DNA of 64,000 bases, taken from Streptomyces inusitatus (GTDB lineage: Bacteria; Actinomycetota; Actinomycetes; Streptomycetales; Streptomycetaceae). The number at the start of each line of letters is the position of its first letter. Position 1 is the first letter of the stretch. The translations under genes and the position numbers were made by a program. This document shows positions 1-7,000 of the stretch, piece by piece. The DNA is taken from the NCBI RefSeq assembly GCF_014651115.1, contig NZ_BMWG01000001.1, forward strand, positions 614,830 through 678,829. The letters run 5' to 3'. The notes under the pieces were generated by a model. That model was not told the DNA's origin and did no database searches. It saw only the letters and a list, made by a program, of their open reading frames with translations.

Positions 1-138
1 CTGAACAAGCAGCATCGAATTTCCGCCCGCGTCGAAGAAATTCTCTTCTTCTCGCACGGAATCCAGCTCCAGGGTCTGCGACCACGCTTCAAGGATGGCC
101 TCCCGGCGCATTCCTTCCGGCAGCACGAGGCGAGTCAT
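1..138 (-). CDS. Discrete peptidyl carrier protein, N-terminal part (runs off the left edge)
   Basis: The 46 visible codons begin with ATG at 138 and read to the edge of the window. They contain a carrier-protein signature, FFDAGGNS, whose serine is the expected phosphopantetheine attachment site, preceded by a typical helix-1 segment (ILEAWSQTLEL). The gene lies 16 bases after the stop of the lone adenylation gene and is preceded by GGGAGAA, so the two are probably co-translated and form an enzyme/carrier pair. With so little visible it could also be the first domain of a larger NRPS protein. The carrier domain is clear; the size of the protein is unknown. Confidence 0.75.
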   Translation of the reverse strand, partial: MTRLVLPEGMRREAILEAWSQTLELDSVREEENFFDAGGNSMLLVQ

Positions 139-154
139 GGAAGAGTTCTCCCGG

Positions 155-1591
155 TTAGATCGGTTCACTTCCGGCCAGGGCGACACGGTCGACCTTTCCG
201 GCAGTCGTTCGGGGGAGGGACGGAAGGACGGAGATACGGGCGGGAGAGTGGCTGTGCGGCAGCCGGTCCCGCATCCAGCTCTTGATCTCCGGCTCACTCG
301 CCTGCTCCGCGACCACATACGCCGCGATGAAGGCCCGGCTCGGGCGATCGCCGTCGCGCAGAAGAGCCACCGCCTGGGAGACCTTGGGGTGTTCCTCCAG
401 GACAGCCTCGATCTCTCCCAGCTCGATCCGGTGACCGCGCAGCTTGATCTGCCCATCCGTTCGGCCGAGGAACACCAGGGATCCGTCGGCCCGCCGGCGC
501 GCCCTGTCGCCGGTGCGGTAGGCAAGCACTCGGCCGTGCGGTGTCTGGCGGTGGCAGAACCTTTCGCTCGTCAGCAGCGGGCTTCGGAAGTAACCCTTCG
601 CGAGCCCGGCACCGTAGAGCAGGATCTCGCCTTCGCCGGAATCCTCCCGGCCCTCATTGCCCTCGTTGTCCAGGCAGACGAAGCTGCCCGGGAGCGGCGA
701 CCCCAGCGTGATCGTGTCATCGGTATCGATCTTGGCCGCAGTGGCCCAGATGGTGGCTTCGGTGGGGCCGTAGAGGTTCCACAGTTCCTTGCAGGCGGGC
801 ACGAGCTGGCGCGCCAGGGCCGGGCTCAGCGCCTCGCCGCCGCACCAGACCCGGCTTCCGCCCGCTCCGTTCCAGGTACCCGTGGTCACCAGCCGCCAGA
901 AGCTCGGTGTCGCCTGCACCACATCCGGGGCGTGCGTGTCCAGGAAGTCGACGAACACATCCGGATCGAGCCGGGCGTCGCCGGGCGCCGCGATGAGCCG
1001 GGCGCCGACGGTGAGGGGCAGGAGCATCTCGGCCATGGAGATGTCGAAGGAGAGCGCCGTCATCGCGACCATGGATTCCCCGGAATTCAGTCCAGGGGTG
1101 TGTGCGAGGCCGGAGAGCCGGTCGAGCAGGGCCTCATGGCCGACCATGACGCCCTTGGGCGCACCGGTTGAGCCGGAGGTGTAGATCACATAGGCCACGT
1201 CGTGCAGCGCGTCCTCGGCGTCGTACCCCAGCTCCGCGACATCGAACTCGCACTCCGCACCCGCACCCGCACCCGCACCCGCACCGATCAGCAGCGAGGG
1301 CCGGGCGTCCGACAGGATCCTGTTCCGGTGCTCCGGGGGACTCTGCCGGTTCACCGGGAGCACCGCGCAACCGGCCCGCGCCGCGGCGAGCATCGCGACG
1401 GCGCCGCTGACCGGGCTGTCGGTGTCGAGTGCCACCAGCGAACCCCGGGGCGCCCCGCGGCCGATGATCACAGAGAGGTCGGCGGCGCGCTCCATCACTT
1501 CGCGGTACGAGTACGAGTGCGCGCCGACGGCAGCGATGGCCTCAGGGGCTTTCCGCGCCTGTTCGTGGACGACGTCCCAGATGGTCCGCAT
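155..1591 (-). CDS. Stand-alone NRPS adenylation enzyme
   Basis: A 478-residue single-domain adenylating enzyme. It should activate an amino acid as its AMP ester and load it onto a carrier protein in trans. Core motifs are in order: YTSGSTGAPKG (A3), NLYGPTEAT (A5), YRTGD (A7), GRTDGQIKLRGHRIELGEIE (A8) and TTAGKVDR with the A10 lysine. There is no carrier or condensation domain. Aligning by eye to GrsA gives pocket residues D-I-A-Q-W-G-L-I-W-K, close to the DILQLGLIWK code known for glycine; this is tentative. A Gly-Ala run (about residues 102-112) is encoded by a hexamer microsatellite. The gene starts 4 bases after the A-PCP gene and is followed by a carrier protein gene. It is a candidate loader for that carrier or for the orphan PCP at the end of the large NRPS. 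Confidence 0.9.
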   Translation of the reverse strand: MRTIWDVVHEQARKAPEAIAAVGAHSYSYREVMERAADLSVIIGRGAPRGSLVALDTDSPVSGAVAMLAAARAGCAVLPVNRQSPPEHRNRILSDARPSLLIGAGAGAGAGAECEFDVAELGYDAEDALHDVAYVIYTSGSTGAPKGVMVGHEALLDRLSGLAHTPGLNSGESMVAMTALSFDISMAEMLLPLTVGARLIAAPGDARLDPDVFVDFLDTHAPDVVQATPSFWRLVTTGTWNGAGGSRVWCGGEALSPALARQLVPACKELWNLYGPTEATIWATAAKIDTDDTITLGSPLPGSFVCLDNEGNEGREDSGEGEILLYGAGLAKGYFRSPLLTSERFCHRQTPHGRVLAYRTGDRARRRADGSLVFLGRTDGQIKLRGHRIELGEIEAVLEEHPKVSQAVALLRDGDRPSRAFIAAYVVAEQASEPEIKSWMRDRLPHSHSPARISVLPSLPRTTAGKVDRVALAGSEPI

Positions 1592-1595
1592 GAGG

Positions 1596-3431
1596 CTAGG
1601 CCCCTTCTCGCACCAAGTCGTCCACGCGGCTCGCGTAGTCGGTCAGAACCGGGTGGCTGAAGATCGCACCAAGGGGAATGGACACGTCGAACTGCTTACG
1701 GACTTCGGCAGTCACCCTGGCGGCCCTGATGGAATGGCCGCCGATGGCGAAGAAGTCGTCCTGGGCGCCGGGGTGATGTCCGAGGTACTGGGCCCAGATC
1801 TCCGCCATACGGTCCGCGGTCGTCCCCGGTGCTCCCTCGTCGGCGCACGAGGCGCCCCGGGAAGTCCGGACAGCCGAGGCAACCGGCGGAGCCGGGGACG
1901 CCGGGGAAGCCGGGGAAGCCGGGGAAGCCGGGAGGGGCAGCGCGCCGCGGTCGATCTTTCCGTTCGCGTTCAAGGGAATCCTTTCGACGTGGTGAATCTC
2001 GGTAGGCACCATGTAGGCCGGGAGCCGGTGGCCCAGGGCGGTGCGAACGCCGTCCTCTTCCGCTTCTCCGCAGTAGAAGAGCAGCAGGGACTGGTCGCCG
2101 TCGGGGCCGGGGACGACTGTCGCCGCCGACTGCTCGACACCGGCCGTGTCCAGCACCGCACGCTCGATCTCAGCGAGTTCGACCCGGTAGCCCCGCAGAC
2201 TGATCTGGCTGTCGCGGCGCTCGATGAACTCAAGTTCGCCGGCGTCGTTCCACTGGCAGACATCACCGGTGCGATAGCGCATGGAGCCGTCCGCGTCGCG
2301 CACGAAACGCTGAGCGGTCATCCTCTGGTCGTGGCGGTATCCGAATGCGAGAACGTCGCCGCCCACACACAGTTCGCCCTTCTCGCCCGGCCTGCTGATG
2401 ACCTGCCCGGCGGCATCGATCAGCCGCACAGCGGCGTTCGTGATCGGACTGCCGATGGCGGGAAGGCCGGTGCGGCGGGCATGTCGCAGGTCGCCTCCGG
2501 CGGTCGTGACCACCGTCGATTCAGTCGGTCCGTAGTGGTTGAAGACCGCGGCCGGAAAGTCGGCGGGCGGGTACAGACGCAGCCGGTCGCCGCCGGTCGT
2601 CAGGAGCTTCAACGAGGCCGGAATCCCGTCCAGGGCGAAGAACTGCTCCGCCAGGGGCGTGCTGAGGAAGCACTGTTCGATGGAGCCGGTGCTCAGATAG
2701 TCGGCGATCGCGACCACATCGGCCGTATCGAGGTCGCCGTCGGGAAGCACCAGGGTGGCCCCGTTCGCGAGGGTCGACCACACCTCCCACACCGAGGCGT
2801 CGAATCCCAGACCGGCGACAGCACCGACCCTGACCCCGGGCCCCGTGCCATAGCTCCGGCGGTGCCAGTCGAGCAGGTTCACCAGACTCCGGTGCCCGAC
2901 TTCGACCCCCTTGGGCGTGCCGGTGGAACCGGAGGTGTAGATCACATAGGCGAGAGAGTCGTCCATGCCGCCGGATTCACCGGCCCCGGCGTTCAAGACG
3001 CCCGGAAGGGACATCTCCGTGCCGGCCCGATCCGGAACCCTCCAAGACAGATCGGGAGCCGAGAGAACACTCTGTGGCCCGGCATCGGAGAGGATCGAGT
3101 GGATCCGCCGGTCGGGCAGGGACGGGTCCAGCGGAAGGTAGGCGCAACCGGCCCGCCAGATTCCGAGTTGAGCCACCACTCCCGGTACCCCGCGGGGAAA
3201 GAGAGAGGCCACCAGCCCGCCGGGGACACAGAACGCCGTGCTCCTCACCCGTGCCGCCACGTCCGAGGAGGCGTCCCACAGCTCCCTGAAAGTCAGCTTC
3301 TCCTTTCCGCATTCAATGGCCGGCGCATCGGGGATGCTCCGGGCCAACCGCTCCATCAGACGCCATACAGTATTCTCCGCCGCAGGCTCTGCCAGGTGTT
3401 CTGCCGTGAGGTCGTCAACTCGATGGGTCAT
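1596..3431 (-). CDS. A-PCP didomain NRPS protein
   Basis: A 611-residue protein with an adenylation domain (about residues 20-500) and a C-terminal carrier domain (about 530-600). Motifs seen: YTSGSTGTPKG, FDASVWEVW, NHYGPTEST, YRTGD, LRGYRVELAEIE, LNANGKIDR and the carrier motif FFAIGGHS. The linker between domains is a (Pro-Ala-Ser)n stretch made by 9-base repeats. The hand-read pocket D-A-W-L-T-G-H-V-V-K partly resembles Leu-type codes, so the substrate is uncertain and probably hydrophobic. The ATG overlaps the P450 stop (ATGA). An A-PCP didomain next to a P450 is the arrangement used in NovH/NovI-type systems, where the P450 hydroxylates the carrier-bound amino acid at the beta position. 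I infer the same role here. Confidence 0.88.
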   Translation of the reverse strand: MTHRVDDLTAEHLAEPAAENTVWRLMERLARSIPDAPAIECGKEKLTFRELWDASSDVAARVRSTAFCVPGGLVASLFPRGVPGVVAQLGIWRAGCAYLPLDPSLPDRRIHSILSDAGPQSVLSAPDLSWRVPDRAGTEMSLPGVLNAGAGESGGMDDSLAYVIYTSGSTGTPKGVEVGHRSLVNLLDWHRRSYGTGPGVRVGAVAGLGFDASVWEVWSTLANGATLVLPDGDLDTADVVAIADYLSTGSIEQCFLSTPLAEQFFALDGIPASLKLLTTGGDRLRLYPPADFPAAVFNHYGPTESTVVTTAGGDLRHARRTGLPAIGSPITNAAVRLIDAAGQVISRPGEKGELCVGGDVLAFGYRHDQRMTAQRFVRDADGSMRYRTGDVCQWNDAGELEFIERRDSQISLRGYRVELAEIERAVLDTAGVEQSAATVVPGPDGDQSLLLFYCGEAEEDGVRTALGHRLPAYMVPTEIHHVERIPLNANGKIDRGALPLPASPASPASPASPAPPVASAVRTSRGASCADEGAPGTTADRMAEIWAQYLGHHPGAQDDFFAIGGHSIRAARVTAEVRKQFDVSIPLGAIFSHPVLTDYASRVDDLVREGA

Positions 3432-4645
3432 GACACTTCCAGTTCAAGGCGTTCCAGCACCGGAATTCCAAAATGCAGCCTGGTGGTGGGGGGTGCCACC
3501 AGCTTCACGTCCTGCCATCTGGCGGACATACGTTCAAGAAGGATCTGAACTTCCATTCGTGCCAGTCCGGCCCCCAGGCAGTAGTGCTGCCCGTAACCGA
3601 ATGCCAGATGTTTCTTGATCTTTCGGTCCAGCCGAAGATGTTCGGGGTCGGCGAATGCCGAAGGGTCTCGATTCGCGGCCCCCAGCATGAGCAGCACAAG
3701 GTCGCCGGCTTCGATGCGCTGCCCGTCGACGGCGATGGGTTCTGTGGCGACCCGGGCTATCTGCCGCACCGATGTGTCAAACCTGAGCAGCTCTTCGACA
3801 GCCGTCACCGAGCCCCCGGTCCTCAGCTCCCGCCATGCGTCCGCGTGCAGGACCGAACGCACCGCCTTGCCGATGAATGTCGACGTGGTCTCGAAGCCCG
3901 CGTAGACGACGAGGCTCGCCACAGCCGTGATGTCGGCCTCGTCGACCCCGTCCTCCTCCTGGGCTCTCCTCAGCAGGGCCAGAGCGCTGTCGGGCGGGAT
4001 GCCGGGATCGCCCAGAGCCGCGTCGACCGCGTCCTGGATCTCGCCCAGTGCCAGGTGGCCTCGACGGGAGACCTCGGGGAGGTAGTCGGAGACAAGCAGC
4101 GCGGCGATGTCGTGGGACCAGACCTCCAGCCGTGGGGCGATCTCGGCGGGAAGACCCAGTACCCGGCAGATCACCCTGCTGGACAGGGGGACCGCCAGAT
4201 CGGCCATGACGTCGACGACGCCGGACCGGACGCCGAGCAGAGCATCGGCCTGCTCTTCGACGAACGGCCGCAGCCGGGCCAGCCGGCCTGCGGAGAAGAG
4301 CGGTGCGACCAGGCCTCGCAGGGCCTTGTGGCGCGCGCCGTCGTTGAACATGAACCAGCGGCGAACCGTGTCGGACGTCCGGCCGCCCGTCTCCCCGACG
4401 GCGGCCGAGTCATGCAGCACGGTACGGCCGCGTTCCGGCCAGGCGGATGAGAGAGAGGGGTGCCGGATCAGTTCGGCGACCTCTTCGGCACCGGTGATGA
4501 ACCAAACCCCCAGGACTTCGTCCTTGTGAACAGCCGGAGCTTCCTTCAGGGCCAGATAATCCGCACAGGGATCGGGTTGGATGTCCGCTGCGTGCGCATA
4601 CGGGCAACGGCTGAGCACGGCGCTGCTCCTGTCGTCGGAATTCAC
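3428..4645 (-). CDS. Cytochrome P450, probably acting on a carrier-bound amino acid
   Basis: A 405-residue soluble bacterial P450 of normal length. Hallmarks: I-helix AGFETT (residues 249-254), K-helix EELLR (284-288) and the heme loop FGYGQHYCLG with Cys356 as the iron ligand. The GTG start directly follows the stop of the ATP-grasp gene with no gap, and the stop overlaps the start of the A-PCP gene, so translation is tightly coupled. No ferredoxin or reductase is visible nearby, so general cellular redox partners must be used. Family knowledge supports oxidation of a biosynthetic intermediate. Coupling to an A-PCP didomain suggests beta-hydroxylation of an aminoacyl-S-PCP, but cross-linking or late tailoring remains possible. 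Confidence 0.93.
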   Translation of the reverse strand: MNSDDRSSAVLSRCPYAHAADIQPDPCADYLALKEAPAVHKDEVLGVWFITGAEEVAELIRHPSLSSAWPERGRTVLHDSAAVGETGGRTSDTVRRWFMFNDGARHKALRGLVAPLFSAGRLARLRPFVEEQADALLGVRSGVVDVMADLAVPLSSRVICRVLGLPAEIAPRLEVWSHDIAALLVSDYLPEVSRRGHLALGEIQDAVDAALGDPGIPPDSALALLRRAQEEDGVDEADITAVASLVVYAGFETTSTFIGKAVRSVLHADAWRELRTGGSVTAVEELLRFDTSVRQIARVATEPIAVDGQRIEAGDLVLLMLGAANRDPSAFADPEHLRLDRKIKKHLAFGYGQHYCLGAGLARMEVQILLERMSARWQDVKLVAPPTTRLHFGIPVLERLELEVS

Positions 4646-5944
4646 TCAGTTCTCGAAGGTCAACGAGACGGTTCGGTCGATGTCCGACACCAGTTGGAAC
4701 AGCTCCCCATGCGTGCCGACTTCTCCGTAGCACACATAAATGTTTCCTTGTCTGCCCCGACGCCAGTCGAGGGTGTCACCCTCCTCGTACTCGGCGGACA
4801 CTCGCGAGATCTCGGCCCTTTCCCGAAGCTGCTCCACTCCGTGCAGCGTCAGCAGGCGTTTCGCCTCGGGCGGCGGGGCTTTCGCATACAAGAAGGCGAT
4901 ACGGCTGGGATCCCAGCCGTCCACCGCGGCGGGTGTCTCCGTTTCGCAGAGGGCGAGTCGCGCCGCGATCCCGACCATGCTGGGACCGCCCGTCTGCCGG
5001 ACCAGCTCGTTCACCCGTCCGCCCAGACGCCCGTTGACCTCGATGACCTGAGGTCCGTCGGGGGAGAGCTTCACTTCGGTGTGACAGACCCCCAGGCGGA
5101 TGCCCAGTCCTCGAATGGCCCCGGACACCACTGATGCCACCTCGGCCGCGCTCCGTGCCGACAGATTCGCGGGAAAGAACGACCCCGTCTCCCGATACGG
5201 CTTGGCCATCGGGAACTTCCCGATGACCGCCAGGTGCTCGATCCGGTCGTGGAAGACGGCGGAGTCGACCGAGACATAGTCGGCCCAGGGGTTCTCCGAG
5301 TGCGACGAGGCGATCTCCGCCTCAAGGACGAACGGCTCGTGCGCGCCTGCTCCCGCACCGTCCGGAAAGACCTCTCCGGAGGCGCGTTCGGCGTCGTGCA
5401 CGGTCTCGATCCGATAGGTGCTGCGGCTACCGGTTCCGATGTCCGGCTTCAGCACCGCCGGCCCTCCGGACCGGGCGAACGCGTCGAGCAACGACCGCCG
5501 GTCGGTGACGGGCTCGCCGGAGACGTCCGACGCTCCGCAGGCGTTGAGCAGCCGGCGTTGCACGGACTTGCGGGTCAGGGCTTGGACCACGGCCGGGGTG
5601 TGGAAGGGCAGACCGAGGTCCGCCGCCAGCCGGGACGTCAACTCCAGCTGATAGTCGCTGTACGTCACGATCCCTTCGGGGGCCAGCTCGCGTACGCGCT
5701 CGACGGAGTCGGAGAAATCCATCCCCCGGATGTCGCAGAGCACGCCGAAGTCCGCCATGAGATCGGTGGGGTACTCCTCGTGCCCGGAGTCGGGGCAGAT
5801 GAAGATCGGCACCGCGAATTCCTCGAAGGCGGTCACGATGTCTATGACGCCGGCGGCACCCAGGTCGTAGACGACGGCCACTCTGCGCAGGCCCTTCACA
5901 CCTGCCGCGGGCGAATCCGTTTCAGTCACTTGTGCCGCCTCCAC
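4646..5944 (-). CDS. ATP-grasp carboxylate-amine ligase
   Basis: A 432-residue ATP-grasp family protein. An N-terminal Rossmann-like segment (VAVVYDLG near residue 22) is followed by the ATP-grasp core: AVLKPDIGTGS is the ATP-binding strand-loop, and CHTEVKLSPDGPQVIEVNGRLGG is the metal-binding end with the Glu and Asn that hold Mg2+. Such enzymes form an acyl phosphate and transfer it to an amine, making amide or peptide bonds outside the NRPS logic. The gene overlaps the preceding gene by 23 bases and is followed at once by the P450. Substrate unknown. It is only distantly similar by eye to the second ATP-grasp ligase of the cluster (33804-35141), so the two probably act on different substrates. 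Confidence 0.85.
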   Translation of the reverse strand: MEAAQVTETDSPAAGVKGLRRVAVVYDLGAAGVIDIVTAFEEFAVPIFICPDSGHEEYPTDLMADFGVLCDIRGMDFSDSVERVRELAPEGIVTYSDYQLELTSRLAADLGLPFHTPAVVQALTRKSVQRRLLNACGASDVSGEPVTDRRSLLDAFARSGGPAVLKPDIGTGSRSTYRIETVHDAERASGEVFPDGAGAGAHEPFVLEAEIASSHSENPWADYVSVDSAVFHDRIEHLAVIGKFPMAKPYRETGSFFPANLSARSAAEVASVVSGAIRGLGIRLGVCHTEVKLSPDGPQVIEVNGRLGGRVNELVRQTGGPSMVGIAARLALCETETPAAVDGWDPSRIAFLYAKAPPPEAKRLLTLHGVEQLRERAEISRVSAEYEEGDTLDWRRGRQGNIYVCYGEVGTHGELFQLVSDIDRTVSLTFEN

Positions 5945-6704
5945 GGAGGAAACCGAGGACGGCGGACCTGGTGTCGGGGTGCCGGAGAAGACCGGCCCGG
6001 TCGCAGTCGACGCGCACGGTCAGAACATCGCCGCCGTCGAGCCACTCCGGCCCACCGGTATGACCGCGGGAGACCACCTTCAGGGTGCGTCCCCCCCGGG
6101 CGGAGGGACGGGCGTCGCGGCACGCCAGCAGATATCTGATCCAGGAGATGTGTGTGCCGTCGACGGTCTGGGCGACGAGCTCGGCGACGGCGTCGTCGGT
6201 CACCCCGTCGGCGGCCAGCGTGCGGACCATACGGCGGACGAGGTCTTCCCGAACGGTCTCGATGAGCAGATCGGGCCGGTCCACGAGGGCGGTCGTGTCC
6301 ACCGGGGACGGTGCCGCACCGGGGGCGTCCTCCTCGATCTGCCGATACGCGGTCAGATAGCAGTCCTGGATGTCGTCGACGGTGCACGGACTGGGGTCGA
6401 AGCAGATCAGGAGCGGTGGTTCCCCCGTCTCACCGGCGGCGATCTCCGCGTAATAAGCGGACAATCCGCTCGCCGCGCAGTAACCCAGGACGGCGGCCAC
6501 GCCACCGTCCTGGTGCGGCCGGGCGGCGAACAGGCTCTCCGCGCGAGCCACCGCGGCGGCGCCGGTCCGAGCGCCCCGGGCCAGCGGATAGTGCGTGCCG
6601 AACCCCTCGGACTCCAGTTTCAGATCGGCGATGTGTGCCTCCGGACGGCGGCCCGGATAGTCGATGATGTCGAGAATCATCGACCGCTTCGACGGCTCGA
6701 TCAT
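5922..6704 (-). CDS. Thioesterase-like alpha/beta-hydrolase-fold protein with unusual catalytic residues
   Basis: A 260-residue protein without a confident family. The middle carries LGYCAASGLSAYYAE followed by PPLLICFDPS. This has the layout of a thioesterase nucleophile elbow and the next beta strand, but with Cys where Ser is usual. The C-terminal segment VDCDRAGLLRHPDTRSAVLGFL looks like the end of NRPS thioesterases, with no histidine at the expected catalytic place. It could therefore be a Cys-dependent or inactive relative. The ATG at 6704 is preceded by AAAGGG and GAGG. It is the first gene of the left minus-strand operon, divergent from the SARP gene. The fold assignment is by eye and weak; a role in chain release or transfer is inference. 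Confidence 0.45.
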   Translation of the reverse strand: MIEPSKRSMILDIIDYPGRRPEAHIADLKLESEGFGTHYPLARGARTGAAAVARAESLFAARPHQDGGVAAVLGYCAASGLSAYYAEIAAGETGEPPLLICFDPSPCTVDDIQDCYLTAYRQIEEDAPGAAPSPVDTTALVDRPDLLIETVREDLVRRMVRTLAADGVTDDAVAELVAQTVDGTHISWIRYLLACRDARPSARGGRTLKVVSRGHTGGPEWLDGGDVLTVRVDCDRAGLLRHPDTRSAVLGFLRGGGTSD

Positions 6705-7000
6705 GGCCTCGGCCAGCCCTTTCCATGAGATTCCGGCAGCGCTTCATCGGCATCGCGTCAGGCCGCCCCGCCGGTCCGCGAGATGCCGTGACCAGTTACC
6801 GCCCGTAGTGCCGTGACTCATGGTCCGCGCGGCCCTTCCCGTCCTGGTCCTGTCTCGCTACCGGCGGCGGGGCGAAACCGACCGGATGTCTGCCCGTCAT
6901 CCCCCTGCGCGGAATGCTGTTGATCGTTTGACCGATGGCCTATGATCCCCACTGCCAAGCCCTCTACCTGGGGTTTTGCGCGTGGGGGGATAGAGGAGCC
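6705..7000. promoter_or_regulatory. Divergent regulatory region between the left operon and the SARP gene
   Basis: This 296-base gap separates divergent genes. A -10-like TATGAT lies at 6941-6946 with TTGATC at 6920-6925 (15-base spacer), upstream of the SARP start. An exact 9-base direct repeat TGCCGTGAC lies at 6784-6792 and 6809-6817 (25 bases start to start). It may be an operator for the pathway regulator, although SARP sites usually show 11- or 22-base spacing. No further small gene was seen here. Confidence 0.45.

Noticed and set aside
95..3548. Long plus-strand open frames opposite the left minus-strand genes
   Set aside because: They are antisense shadows produced by high GC3. They show no domains, and the minus-strand frames carry complete NRPS and P450 motifs.
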